A stretch of DNA of 64,000 nucleotides from Mixophyes australis (taxonomy: Eukaryota; Chordata; Amphibia; Anura; Limnodynastidae), in assembly GCA_036250195.1 (NCBI GenBank), contig JAVHZZ010000004.1, positions 321,992,628 through 322,056,627 on the forward strand. The letters run 5' to 3'. How positions within the stretch are numbered: position 1 is the first letter of the stretch; each line of letters opens with the position of its first letter. The notes beneath the pieces were generated by a model. That model saw only the letters and a list, made by a program, of their open reading frames with translations, made no database searches and had not been told where the DNA came from. Both the position numbers and the translations under genes were made by a program. Shown here piece by piece: positions 35,672 through 48,126 of this stretch.

Positions 35672-36091
35672 TCATAGAAGTTTTGCTATGAACTCCAGAC
35701 TAACATTTCCAGTTGGCAATTCCCAATGATCAAGATCCAGATACTGTGTGTTTGTGGGCAGACCCATTAAGACCATAGTTCTGACCATTGAATCAGATGC
35801 TGACATGTCCGGCTGGACTTGCTCACAGAGGACCTCTTTAGACAGTTGGAAGTTTCTCCCCAGAATAAGCAGATACAGCATCTGAGGTGCTATGGCAACC
35901 ACCACCATAACAATTTGGTTTATAAGTGTAATTAGCTTAAGATTTTTTTCATATTCCCCAGTTCTTCCCTTTATACAAAGGACTTTCACCTTGGGCAATC
36001 AAGTAGTTATGGTTTCAGGTAAGGCAGAGCTGGAAACCAATGTAATGCAATGTTCACTCCCAGAATAACCCAAGCTAAGACAATATTTTGA
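35672..36091 (-). pseudogene. Retropepsin-like protease of the LTR element
   Basis: The minus strand reads LGYSGSEHCITLVSSSA at about 36077-36030, aligning with the DSGSE-type active site of retropepsins. The catalytic Asp codon position (36065-36067) reads TAT, Tyr. After a stop comes VLCIKGRTGEYEKN and then APQMLYLLILGRNFQ, the ILGRDF-like C-terminal motif. Inactive. It lies between gag and integrase. Confidence 0.75.
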
Positions 36092-36099
36092 TAGACAAG

Positions 36100-36274
36100 C
36101 AGGGGCAGGATGGGCTGAGAGATGGGGGCATCTGCCTCCCGGAGCGGTCCCATAGTGGGCTACCTTGGACTGGGTCACTGGACCACCTACATTTTTGTTT
36201 CCTTTAAAATGTTCCTAATAGGCTGCTGAGTCGAGTCTTGACCCCCGGGACTAAAATTTTCCATCCCTCCCCTG
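36100..36274. mobile_element. hAT-type MITE inside the LTR element
   Basis: 175 bp with ends CAGGGGCAGGATGG / CCATCCCTCCCCTG and a perfect 8-bp duplication TAGACAAG (36092-36099 and 36275-36282). Its ends resemble those of the 1.34-kb hAT at 22801. It separates the gag and protease remnants. Confidence 0.93.
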
Positions 36275-36282
36275 TAGACAAG

Positions 36283-36895
36283 CACAGTCATTTGTAACAA
36301 ACAAGGGCTTCCTGATATTGGATTCATAATACAACAGTTTAGATAAGCCTTCCCAAAATGCATGGCAGAATAGTCCATGGGTACCTGTAACCTAGGACAC
36401 TTGACCTGAAAGTGGCCTGGCACCCCACTTTTAAAACACTGTGGATTAGACACCTTTGTAACCGGTCATCTGTCAATTTTAGTTTTACCATTAGTAAGGA
36501 TTGTCAAACCTGGTTTTTGACGTGATATCGGTTTTGGCCAGACCGCAGGTGCTTTGGGCATTTACTGCAAAGCACCAAACCTCTTTACCACTGTGGCAAG
36601 TTCTTCATAAGACTGTGGGTCCGACTGCAGCACCCATATTTGTAGACCGCAGTCTGCAGTGGTCTTTTGCTAAAAATTCAGTAGTCCAAGTAGGTGAACT
36701 CACCTCTGGCTGCAGCCATTTAAAAAAAAAAAAATTGGGTCAGAACGCCACTCGTGATAGCGCTGGGATCGGTCTGGCTCATAAACCCCAATGTGAAACA
36801 ATATCTCAAACTTTAAGCATGGATTATCAGAGGCCCGGTCCTCATCCAGCTCCATATAAGTTTGCTGAGATATGGATATCTATAAATATGGTGCC
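36283..36895 (-). pseudogene. gag remnant with degenerate zinc knuckle
   Basis: Gag nucleocapsid binds element RNA. The minus strand reads PQCFKSGVPGHFQVKCPRL near 36440-36380, a CCHC knuckle whose second Cys is Ser. The rest of gag toward the 5' LTR is frameshifted and short, so the gag region is truncated relative to a normal element. Confidence 0.7.
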
Positions 36896-37329
36896 TGTCT
36901 CTCAAATTCCACACACTTTCTTGTAATCCTACTGCTAAGTTAAAAGAGACCATCTCCTTAGTCACCTGCCAACTTATTCTGTATCGGTCACACTGCATAA
37001 TGAACTCAATATTTTACACTCCTCCCACAGCACTAGCTTGATGGACAGTGACACCCCAACCTGGTTTTCATAGAGGAGTTCTCTTCAGGTGCCCTGTTTG
37101 ACTAGTCTCACTGCAGACACACCCAGTCAACTGCTGTTAGCTGTTGAAAAACATACCTGTAAACCACTTCAATATATGTAAGTTAAATCACACTATATAC
37201 AATTATTTTGTTACATGTATGTCCTCCACATCTATATCTGTAAACTAGGAGCACTGTTGTACAAATGTGTAACTCTATATGAAAACTTGCCCTGTAGACT
37301 CTCAGCTGAATACCTCACTCCTTTCTTCA
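36896..37329 (-). repeat. 5' LTR of the Gmr1-like element
   Basis: Matches the 3' LTR over its length: 'cactgcataatgaac', 'cactcctcccacagc', 'tagtctcactgcagacacac', 'gtacaaatgtgt'. The two LTRs differ by many substitutions and small indels, so the insertion is old. The outer edge near 37329 (TGAAGAAAGGAGTGAGG on the minus strand) is eroded relative to TGTGACAAAGGGAGTGG. Confidence 0.82.
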
Positions 37330-38739
37330 ATATATATATATATTGCACTCAACTGTTGCCATGTTGCCAAGCACAACAAGACCTAAAGAAAAGAGTAAAT
37401 AAGCTGTTCAAGAGCTAGCCTGGTGGTTAAATGCTGCACCCACACTTTAGAATAGCAAAATGTATCAATACTGGGCAAAAATATTGAAACTGTGACACCA
37501 AGGGCTAGAAAATGTGTAAACCAAAAACAGATAAAGATGTGAAGTTCTGGTTTGGGCCCTGAACCTTAAATAATCCATCTTACAAATAAAAACAGCAGAA
37601 ATGACCAGCATCAGGAGTGTCCCTATATAAACATGCATATACTATACTTCTGTTATGTACTGTCTATTGATATCAATGGACTGTGTGTGCGCATGCGTGC
37701 ATGTGTATTTAACAAAATCTGACACCAGCAGCTGCCTAGTCAGAATTCTAAAAACCGGTATACAGTTGTAATGATAAATAATGACCAAATATGTTTTATT
37801 TTGTGCTGTACTAAATCTATTCGTCAAATATTTTAATATAATCTATTAGTGTTTTTTCACTATATAATAGTTCTCCCTTTAAAAAGATAGGCTTTTATTT
37901 TTTGTTAGATATGTGTAAATAAAATACATAGCGTATAACCTGGGAACTATTTACAAAAATATTGTGCTTGACATATTTATGCCTGTCCATCCTAGGGAAT
38001 CCCTGATGCTGTCATCACTGGAAGTCCTGGAGATGCACCATAAGCAGAGAAAGCTGTTGTGAGTAAGATGACCTATACTTGCTGTCCCAATAACTTTCAT
38101 GTGTGGACATTATTTAACACAATAAGGGAAAGGAAAAAGCTCCTTTGCAATTCTTAACATTTTCCAGCAGTAATGTTGCAATGGATGTTGCTAATAAAAC
38201 TGCAAGTACAGCTCTCTGGTTAAAAATGATCGATTTAATGTAACTTATTTCTCCTATTAAATATAAAGGGTTCCAGTTGCTTGTACAATGTATTTCGTTC
38301 ACATAAAGGGTTAATTACTCCAATATACTAACAAGGAAAGCAATGTACCGCTATACTCTATTCGACTGGCTTAGGTCAGTACCTGTTTGTGTCTTCACCT
38401 GTCAACCAGTGCTGTACACCGCTGTGGAACATGGTGTCCCTAAATGCATTCAATGACACAAACACACATGCTAACTCACTTAGAAATTAAGTTATTAAAA
38501 TTGATATTATCATCCAAGGGTTAATGAAGTTGGTGGCATAACGTTTATCTGTACAAGACAACTGCAGTGGATCGATTTGTATGTTAGACATATAGAGATC
38601 TGTTCTTCAGTTGCACCTTTTATTAAAAATAAAAATCAGCAACATTGCTTGTGCGGTATGTAGTGGGCTGTGCTTTCAGTGTATGGTTTGCTTTCAATGA
38701 GTATTTATAGTTTTTAAAACTGTGCATCTAAGTAACCTT
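37330..38739. other. Upstream flank of the GABA-A receptor gene, nothing recognised
   Basis: No repeat family, open frame or RNA gene identified. The segment 37995-38052, preceded by 'ccatcctag' and followed by 'gtgagtaag', has the look of a small non-coding exon, but nothing confirms it. Confidence 0.35.
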
Positions 38740-39307
38740 TCTCCCTGCTAAGTGCTGGGTTTGCTCTTACTCTGCCTCTCCCTTGCTGGTGTGTACATCG
38801 TATAGCAGCTAAACTGCCCCTGTGAGGGACTGGCAGCAGGATTGCAGACAGCTGCCTATCTTCCATAGCTAGGACCGTGGATGCAGTGTTCAAAGCTCCT
38901 GTTCATTTCCCCACACCCCCTCCTCCACTCCCACATCAGCCTCCGTGTCAGCATCAGCAGCAGTACAGAGACAAGTAGCTGCTGCTGCCTGCACTGAGCA
39001 CAGACAACGCGGAGGAGAAGTGATTCTCAGCTTTAAATACTGTGACAATCGAACCGAGCTGCAGGGGTCACTGAGCTGGGGTGGTGGGTGGTAACTAGGC
39101 TACCGGAAAGTTGGGGAGGGGGTACTTGTCCCCCCTGTCCCCTCCATTGTTTGCTCCTATGTCTGTGGCAAGCGAACACTGCTCCTTTTTGATGTTGTAC
39201 TGAGCTATGCGCATGCGTAGCATTCCAGAATTACTGCACTGGTCACAATAAGTTGGATGTCTTCTGCTCTTCACTGAAAGCCCTAAATCATATCAAAAGC
39301 TAAAGGG
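38740..39307 (+). promoter_or_regulatory. gabrb2: Probable 5' UTR and proximal promoter of the GABA-A beta-subunit gene
   Basis: This stretch precedes coding exon 1. It is more G/C-rich and less repetitive than its surroundings, with pyrimidine blocks ('cccacaccccctcctccact') and several 'cagcagcag' steps. No TATA box is obvious. No transcription start can be fixed by eye. Confidence 0.45.
39208..39217. promoter_or_regulatory. NRF1-like site
   Basis: TGCGCATGCG, the core of the NRF1 palindrome, lies about 90 bp upstream of the start codon. NRF1 sites are common in TATA-less vertebrate promoters, so it fits a proximal promoter; binding is inference. Confidence 0.45.
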
Positions 39308-39384
39308 ATGGTGGGAATCAAGAAAACAGATTACGTTTGGATCTGGTCATTCCAAATTCTAATTGCAATTGTCTGTGTACAAAG
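39308..39384 (+). CDS. gabrb2: GABA-A receptor beta subunit, coding exon 1 (signal peptide)
   Basis: Encodes residues 1-25 plus two bases of codon 26. The N-terminus is MVGIKKTDYVWIWSF, followed by a hydrophobic run (ILIAIVCV), a typical signal peptide that directs the subunit to the ER membrane. The donor is AG|GTAAGT at 39384/39385. The ATG is the first in this frame that gives the family's signal-peptide length, and the IWSF and IAxVCxQS pattern matches beta2 subunits. The product is a subunit of the pentameric GABA-gated chloride channel at inhibitory synapses. Confidence 0.93.
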
Positions 39385-39504
39385 GTAAGTGATTGCAGAT
39401 TGGGGGGGACCCTATCCTTCACTTTCAATAGACCAAAATGTTACTGTATGCTGGGATGTGAAAATAACACCTTTATATTGTTTTGTCTTTTTATTGTCTT
39501 TTAG

Positions 39505-39596
39505 TGCCAATGAACCCAGCAATATGTCAGTGGTTAAGGAGACTGTTGATAGACTCTTGAAAGGCTATGACATCCGTTTGAGGCCAGATTTTGGAG
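39505..39596 (+). CDS. gabrb2: GABA-A receptor beta subunit, coding exon 2
   Basis: Acceptor TTTTAG|TG at 39504/39505 and donor GAG|GTAAAT at 39596/39597; 92 bases encoding residues 26-57 (shared codons at both ends). It reads [20 protein letters not shown] then [11 protein letters not shown], the conserved N-terminus of mature beta subunits. N32 in the NMS sequon is the conserved N-glycosylation site. The intron before it is only 120 bp. The sequence differs from beta2 mainly in SANEP, which is closer to beta1, but exon 3 favours beta2. Confidence 0.96.
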
Positions 39597-40540
<944 letters not shown>

Positions 40541-41515
40541 TAGTGAACTACTTGTGATTAACAATATTGCTGTTTGTGTAATGCATTTTTGTCTTAACTA
40601 TATGTAATGACCCCAAGTGCGTTAGAGTGTCAGTATCATTTTCAGGCTTAGAGAATAGGTATTCTGGCCACAGATGATCTATGGTGATGTCTCAGTATTA
40701 GTGCTTAGTATTTTAGCTCTTAAATATAGTATGTAAAAGCTTCCTAAAATGTCAAAGTCCATTTGGCCTGCTGAGCTTTTTAATGATTGTACATATTGGT
40801 TTCCATGTCACATATTGGTGACATTGAGTCTCATCCCAGAGCACCTATTGACAGTCTTGTAATACAGTCACTTTGAACATATAGTACCTTTTGATCACTT
40901 AGTTGAAATTCAAGAAGCAGCTTTTGACTTGCTTGCTTCATGCAATAGCATCCCCTGCTGACATATATGTCGCACTACAGATCACAGACAAATTAACTTT
41001 CAATCTAAGTCCATGTTACTCTATTAGTGCATTGGCTTGAGAGCAGTGTTTGTGGTATAAATGTTGCAGAAGTTTGTATTTCACTGAGTCAAAAGTTTTA
41101 ATTGTTTTGCCACACTTAATAAAGTTATTGAAAACAATGTCTCTACTCACCCAATTATGTATATTTAGGATACAATTTCAATGTATTAGTTTTGTGGTTT
41201 AATGGTTTTAGAGTTGATTATGGTTAATTGTATGTAACTGTACATTATTCCAGTGACTCAATGAGCATCTCAACTTTGAATTTGGATAAACAAACTCTAT
41301 TGTAGAGCTACACGTGCAATTCAGGGGTCAGACTCATTGTGTAGCATGCACAAACTATTTTATTGTGTTCCCTGAGCCTTACCATTTAACATCTTAACTG
41401 CTGGCAAGCTAGAATACTGTTTGCCCTGGGCAAGATAATGGTGTGCTCCTTTAATGCACTAAGGCATCCATGAACTAACTGTATAGAAATTTTAAATACA
41501 GAGTATTAAGTATAT

Positions 41516-41555
41516 GTGTACACAAACACACACACGCACATACACACACACACAA
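41516..41555. repeat. (CA)n microsatellite
   Basis: Interrupted CA dinucleotide repeat. Confidence 0.9.
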
Positions 41556-41727
41556 CAGCTTTCAATATCATGCTGACAATTATGTGCAAATATTATCTGA
41601 ACACTGTATTTATTGATTCTTAGCTTAAATTTATTTTCTATAGAGTGTTCCTTTTTTTTGTAATAACTAGATAATATGCAATTCATTTAGGGTTGTAGCT
41701 GGTTTGTAGCTTATATTTAGACATTCA

Positions 41728-42120
41728 GGGCCTGATTCATTAAAGAACGTAAATACCGATATGTGCCTTATATTACTTAAAATTGTGCTGCGCATGCGCA
41801 AGGGACTATACCCCAGTCAACGCAAAAACATACAATTCATCTTTGAACGTAAATGACCCTTCCAACAGCCTACAGTTTCATGGGCGGAACAGGGAGGGGA
41901 AAGGGTGTATGCAGATATTCAATGTGCAGTAAGGGCATACCAAGCTCGAGCGCACGCAGCAGCGTTCAGTTCAAGCTTTGGGCATCTCTAACATACAGGG
42001 GCGGCCTGGCCTGGGTGGCGTATGCCAGAATTATGTGCGTTTCTTTTAAAAAAAATGTTCATTTCACGTAGGGGCTATATTGTGCGCCCCTCTAACCTTG
42101 GAAAGGGTCATACATTACTC
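41728..42120. mobile_element. GGGCCTGATTCATTAA-type DNA element, partial
   Basis: Begins GGGCCTGATTCATTAAAG. Its body through 'cagtaagggcataccaagct' and 'gttcagttcaagctttgggc' (about 41990) matches, inverted, the element at 57956-58657. The right end is missing; a probable small CAGGGGCGGCCTGG-bounded insert (about 41997-42086) and a MITE follow. Confidence 0.7.
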
Positions 42121-42122
42121 TA

Positions 42123-42291
42123 GGAGTATATTTACTAAACGGGTTTGAAAAAGTGTAGATGTTGCCTATAGCAACCAATCAGATTCTAGCTGTAATTTTG
42201 TAGAATGTACTTAATAAAAAGCTAGAATCTGATTGGTTGCTATAGGCCACATCTCCACTTTTTCAAACCCCCAGTTTAGTAAATATACCCC
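42123..42291. mobile_element. Fold-back MITE, GTATATTTACTAAAC type
   Basis: 169 bp; left GGAGTATATTTACTAAAC and right GTTTAGTAAATATACCCC. The core is shared with the AAATTTATCAAGCTGC MITEs: 'gttgcctatagcaaccaatc' and 'agaatctgattggttgctat'. It folds into one hairpin. Confidence 0.9.
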
Positions 42292-42722
42292 TTAATCTCA
42301 GTAATAAAGTTACATTTAAAGAAAGTAAGACACCTGTCTGTATAATATATCCGCAGGTATTTTGAACCAGTGTTACAAGCTATAACATACAAATCTGTCA
42401 ATAAGCCAGGAAGGAGCTTGAGGCTGCAGGTGAAGCTCTAGGGCTGCCTGTTGCCCATCACTGACCTAGATAATGAAATATACTAAGGTATTAAATAAGA
42501 TAGTCATAGCTGCTGCTGCTGATGATGATGATAATGATGATTATTCTACATGCAGCTGTTTTTTTTGTGGGTTGAGCTGAAAATGGTGGATAAGGTAAAT
42601 CGTTACTTTCAGGTCCAGCTTACTACCTTTATAATCAGTCCCTTTATTGATGTCAACATCTCACTTTTTCTCTTAAGATATTGTAAAGCCTAATTTATGC
42701 CTTAAATGTAAGGGGACACTAG

Positions 42723-42897
42723 GGGGTATATTTACTAAGCTGTGGGTTTAAAAAGCTGGAGATGTTGCCTATAGCAACCAATCAGATTGTTACTGCAATT
42801 TTGTGTAATGTACTAAAAAAATGATAACTAGAATCTGATTGGTTGCTATAGGCAACATATCCACTTTTTTAATCCCGCAGTTTAGTAAATATACCCC
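42723..42897. mobile_element. Fold-back MITE, GTATATTTACTAAAC type, second copy
   Basis: About 175 bp with the same termini (GGGGTATATTTACTAAG / TTTAGTAAATATACCCC) and core as the copy 430 bp upstream. A terminal fragment of the same family is at 55495-55545. Confidence 0.9.
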
Positions 42898-44704
42898 TTT
42901 GTTAAACTTCTCGTTCATGTACATTAAAATGTTTTTGTATCATTGGTAGCATTGTACCTATAAAAGCATTTTGCTATGTAAAGTAGGCCTAGAAGGTGCA
43001 AAAGGAGTAAAGGCCAAGACCTGTACTCAACCACCTCCAAGCGTGTGCAAAAAACCTTTTGTGGGGGAAACACAGTGATTGCCACTCTAAATGCACCATA
43101 TCGATCCTATGAATTTCATTTATATCTACTTGGAAAATAAAATGTTGTTTTTCAGCTGGTGTAAAATAGGGTACATGAGTGTCCCACTACTTAGTCATCA
43201 GTTCCCAATCCATTTAGTCTTGGTTATCCAAACATTCAAAAAGATGCAGCCTTGCAGAGCTCACTATCCTGACGTGCAAACTCTGGGCTTTGTGTAATAT
43301 TGGGCGCATTAGCAAAAAATAGGAGCTAACAGCACTTTCTCTATGGAAGACACAGTTAATGTTATCAGATCAATTTTTAGGTCATTTTTGGTGGACCTAG
43401 TAAAGAAAAGCCGCAGCTTTTCAAAATGATTAAAATCCTTTATTCTATTTTGCGGTAAAGACAACATAAATGTAATAATATTGAGACATTTGAGAATTAC
43501 AAATGTTCTCCAAGCTATTTAATTTTAAGTGTGTGGTGATATAAAGGCTTTTTATTGCTTTGAAGATGCACAGTGCTATTGCTTTCGCCCATTTGTGACT
43601 TATGGGAGCTGCAGCTGGGCTCTTTTCTCTGTGTTATTTGAATATTATATTGTGAGGGATATCATTTCCTTAATTTGTGCATCCTGCAAGTGATTCCACA
43701 TTTGCTCCATTGGTGGCAGAAATAAGGTTTGAGGAGAAGCATTTTTATATGTACTGTTCAAGGGCAGATTTTCCTATTGGAGCATACGGTAAGCCTTGGT
43801 TGGCGAGTACATGGCTGGCCGGTGCTGAGACCTGCACACAGAAGTAGTACTTCTTGGTGCTGCAGTGCTACAGAGCTACACCACCTGGTATATTAAACTG
43901 ATTATTATTGTTATTCAGTCGAATATGTCTGCTACATGGGGTATGACCATGTAGTCTAATATTTTTATTGCTTCGCTGCATCCCTGTAGACTGTGTGCGC
44001 AGCAATGGCAAAATCCCCGAGGCTGATTTTTTTTCTAGAATTCTGCGTCTGGTACTGTCCCAGTATCATGAGTGTTTGGAATTGGCTAGCTAGAATGTGA
44101 TCCTCCTAGGTTTGGACCACCTCCAGGTGGACCTTAGTGGCATGGAGGTTGTGACTGGGATTGCCCCAGAAAAGGGTCATAATAAGAAGTTAAAATCTTG
44201 GAAGCAGTTTAGGCGCATAGGCAATTTAGGTGTACAAATATATATAAAGAGATATAAAAAAAAATTCAAATCGCCTGTAGATGTATTTAAACTAATTTTG
44301 ATAACATTTAATACAATACATTAATTCTGATAATATTACAGCTGCCACTAGTACTTCCAGTTCAACTCATAATACTTCATTGTTTTAGATATTGGTAAAG
44401 ACAAAAACGACCTTGTATTTGACCTTTTTTGCTGGGCCTTATTATCTCAGCCTTCTTATATTCTTGGCTGATTTCAGTCAGCCAAGAATGCAGTCATATT
44501 TAGCTTAGCTCATCTTAGATGCTTTTTCTGGAATTGTTTCTTTATAATCATGCTTATCTGAACCTATGGGTATCACGGAGGTTAATCTTGGTCTACAAAA
44601 GTTTAAGGATACTTGTCATGTTAGCTTCTCCTGGACCATGCATCTATGGCAATGACGACCTAAGTCTTGCTTTGTACATTATCTCTTTGAATGCCTGCTC
44701 TCAC

Positions 44705-44971
44705 CCATTGCCTTATCTGTGTGACGTTTGTATGTTCTCCCCGTGTTTGCGTGGGTTTCCTTCGGGTGTTCCGGTTTCCTCCCCCACTCCAAAAACATAC
44801 TGCTAGGTTAATTGGCTGCTATCAAATTTACTCTAGTCTCTCTCTCTCTCTCTCTCTCTGTTAGGGAATTTAAATTGTAAGCTCCAGTGGGGCAGGGACT
44901 GATGTGAGTGAGTTCTCTGTACAGCGCTGCGGAATTAGTGGCGCTATATAAATAGATGATGATGATGATGA
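44705..44971 (+). mobile_element. tRNA-type SINE, 5'-truncated
   Basis: Starts within the body ('attgccttatctgtgtgacg'), then 'gtttgcgtgggtttccttcg', a (TC)n expansion at 44833-44862, 'ttgtaagctccagtggggca' and the (GATG)n tail. It lacks the tRNA-like head. Confidence 0.88.
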
Positions 44972-45093
44972 CACATTAATAAGGTACTTGCATGGAACAG
45001 CACATTTTTTGGATTAGTGCTGGATCAGCATCTATTCATTATATTACATCATTCTATAGATAATACCCTTCATGTGTAATTCATACCAATTAA

Positions 45094-45297
45094 GGGGTTG
45101 ATTCAATTAAAAGCGGAATGCCACCGGAATGTTGCATTGCCATTCTGTGGCTATGCAACATCATCATTTTTATTCCTTGCACGCCATAGAGGTGCACAAG
45201 AAAATCTGAGATGTGGGCTACAGTAGTACCCTGAAATGTGTGCGGCCAGATTTTGCGGTGATGTTCAGCCGTACATCGCTTTTAATTGAATCAGCGT
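45094..45297. mobile_element. MITE, GGGGTTGATTCAATTAAAAG type
   Basis: Left end GGGGTTGATTCAATTAAAAG and right end CTTTTAATTGAATCAGCG form inverted repeats. The interior (204 bp total) has 'atgttgcattgcc' and 'ggctatgcaacat' as an inner pair. No coding capacity. Confidence 0.75.
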
Positions 45298-45557
45298 CTA
45301 AGAACAGACACTGAGATTAGCATACATCATACTGAACATAACATAGCAAGTACAGGGGGGGTGACAGGTGCCCTGAATACCCTCTTTAGACCATGCATAC
45401 TGATTAAAATATGAAGAAAAAATACTGCTCAGACATTTCTGTAATTGTACTAGAACTGGCATGGTAAGCATGCTTACCATTTGCAGGGCAGACTGATTTG
45501 TAGGGTTTTCCACAGCAGGATGCATATATAATTGTTGCAGAGTCTCTCTTCCCTCCA

Positions 45558-46010
45558 CTCATCATCATCAACATTTATTTATATAACGCCAGCAAATTCG
45601 GTGGTGCTTTACAATTGGGAACAAGCATTAATGAGACAATACTGACTAATACATACAGACAGAGAGGTAAGATAACCCTGCTCGCAAGCTTACAATCTAT
45701 GGCACAATGGGAGTTTGAAACACAAGAGCATGTGCTACATCATATTGCACACTGGACCAGCTAGAATGCAAAGGTAAAAGTATTGAGTGGGCTGTATTTG
45801 TGGCAATGTTGATCAGAGGGTTGTTGTCTTGTGTTAGCTGTGTAGAGGGTGGTAATAGGAGATTACGATGGTGGTTGAGGAATATCATAAGCTTGTCTGA
45901 AGAGGTGGGTTTTCAGAGAACGCTTGAAGGTTTGAAGACTAAAGGAAAGTCTTACTGTGCGAGGGAGGGAATTCCACAAAGTGGGTGCACAGTCCCCTAG
46001 GAGCAAAGCA
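45558..46010 (-). mobile_element. L2-clade LINE 3' end, second subfamily
   Basis: Begins with an inverted (GATG)n tail ('tcatcatcatcaacatttat'). The minus strand shows the 3' UTR, with 'gcaagcttacaatctatggc' on the + strand, and the C-terminal ORF2 end, 'gaggtgggttttcagagaac' on the + strand. Same subfamily as 29120-29875. The left part beyond 46010 is unclear. Confidence 0.82.
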
Positions 46011-47625
46011 CCACAGCTGAGCTAAAAAACTCAGTCTGTGGTAGCTGCACGACTGTAGCCCAAGAACTAGTGGCCGCCTCTCGAGTTTCTGCTTGGAGGT
46101 GGCGCTAGACCCTGGGACAGAATTCTTGGAAGTCCATTTCAGTGGGAGATTTTAATATTAAAACTCTCAGCCAAAACATAGCGGAACCAGGGCAGAGAAG
46201 GGTCTGACTGGGAACATGTGTATAGTATCTTCACTATATTAAATAGATATAGTTATAAGTGTGTTTGTGTGTGGCAACCCTTTTAAGAGCTCTGTTCCTG
46301 TGAGATGCCTATACCTTCTGTGTTCCTGAGGCCTACAGATAAGAGTTATTATCCTAATCCATCCCAGAGCCAAGCACCATAATGTGCTGTCAGCCTCCCA
46401 GCTGCCCTAATCCAAAGTAAGCAGTTAGGAAGATCAAGCAAGAGTTACCAGCCAGGACTGTCACAACCCCACCCAGAAGCGTAAGTGGTTCCAGGTGCCG
46501 ATGAAGGAGTCTGGTGGTGGCAGCGATAGACTCCTGAGGATCCAGGTGATCCGCAGATGACCCTTGCATTTGGCAAGTGGCTGGTTTGGTCAGTAGGAAT
46601 GTTCAGTGATGACAAGTCAGCATAATTGGTATCCACTTAGACTAGGTGGCAGAAAGATCCCATTCGGTCACAATAATACTGGCCGTATATACTGTATGAA
46701 GTACTTAAACAGTATGCATATACATAGCATAAGAATATTTGTTGAAATACAAATCTGTAATTCCTTCAGTTGAAATCCTATACTCCTGCAAAATAAGTTA
46801 TATTATTCTGTTTGTCCATATTTACATTAAGGAGATCAGCAATATATCAGGAACATTTGCCAATAAAACATATGTATTATATTGATGTATGCTGCTGATA
46901 CAGAAACAGACAATGTTTTCACAATCCTAGAGATAAACTTCAGATATATTCATTGTATATCACAACATGTCCCTTTTTTAGACAATGCAGTAGAATCCAA
47001 TGGCATCTCCAGCTTATTCTTAGAGTATCATGTTACTATGGTAACAAACATTCAATGCAGTTGTCGCAATGCTGCATATCCTCAAATATCAAGAACATTT
47101 TGATATTTTACTTACATACTTGGCACTTATGAACACAGAACTGAAGTGTCAGAACTTTGAATTGGGTCTGACAGACAGTCAGCATACTAAGCATGCATTT
47201 GGGGTTATGATAACGCTTACATAATCTCTGAAATTTTTCACTAGATGCCATTACCCTTAAATATGATTAGTGTTCCATGGTCAAATAAAGTAATGTTCAC
47301 TCAGACAAGAGGACGGGGGAGGAGTCAGAGAGAACAACAGTATGTTTGCAGCAATATTATTGTCAATAAAATAAGAACTGCACTCATTTCAATGGCTGCT
47401 GCAGAATGGGGAAATCTTAATGATATATTTATTATATATTCATCTGGATATCTGCCTTATATCCTATTATGTGTTGAACTAAATAGAAACTAATTGATAG
47501 ATACCTGGCCTTGCGTTAAGGTTGGGTTTAGGGCAAAATAGATCATTTATCCTGTGCTCCATTTACTTTACATAAATCACTAAATCATAGTTGCTTACTC
47601 TCCTGGTATGTCTGGGAAACTCATG

Positions 47626-47798
47626 CAAGGGCACACGCAGGGGGGGGTTTCTGGTTCACCAGAAACCCCTCCCCTCCAAGAAGAACAATACAGCACCGCC
47701 GCGGACGCTTCTTTGACAGCACCACGTCTGCTGTACAATACAGTGCTGCCGAAATGGAATTTTTTTCCGGGGGGGTAAAAATCCGGCGTGCGCCCCTG
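47626..47798. mobile_element. MITE, CAAGGGCACACGC / GCGTGCGCCCCTG type
   Basis: 173 bp with imperfect inverted ends, flanked by TCATG on both sides (47621-47625 and 47799-47803). 'tctggttcaccagaaacc' near the left is a local hairpin. The minus-strand open frame over it is not a known protein. Confidence 0.75.
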
Positions 47799-48126
47799 TC
47801 ATGATATAGCGGAAGACCTCCTGGATCTCCAAGAGAGCATGTAGATCGCCTGGGGGCACTCGCCTGTGGCAGTGGTGGGAGAGTCTGTGACATTATCGGT
47901 GCCAAAAAGACCTCCCCACTCCAATAACCATCTATGGCAGGGGTACGGTGATACAATTGCATCATCTCTCCCCTGCCGTTCAGTGTGTGCTGAGATGAGC
48001 AGGGCTAGGTAATGTGCTTGTTCCACCCACTCTCTGTAGCGAACCATGTCATCAAGCTTTGCCCACTTCATCTTTTCCTACTTTATCTTTGGATCTCTCA
48101 GAAGTAAGGTGGGAAGAATAGACTAA

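Larger units (their letters stand above)
32035..37329 (-). mobile_element. Ty3/gypsy-type LTR retrotransposon with integrase upstream of RT (Gmr1-like)
   Basis: About 5.3 kb on the minus strand with two related LTRs. Domains in 5'-3' order are gag zinc knuckle (about 36.4 kb), protease (36.07-35.7 kb), integrase (35.5-34.2 kb), RT (34.0-33.37 kb) and RNase H (33.2-32.65 kb). The RNase H tail is followed by a polypurine tract and the 3' LTR. Gypsy elements normally place integrase last; the Gmr1-like group has this order. Frames are broken and key residues lost, so it is inactive. Three later insertions sit inside (32199, 34617, 36100). Confidence 0.88.

Noticed and set aside
37995..38052. Possible upstream non-coding exon of the GABA-A gene
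   Set aside because: Only AG and GTGAGT-like edges support it, which is too weak without transcript data.
47799..48071. A 90-codon minus-strand frame next to a MITE
   Set aside because: It looks coding-like in composition but matches no family I can name, and it has no supporting exon or element structure.
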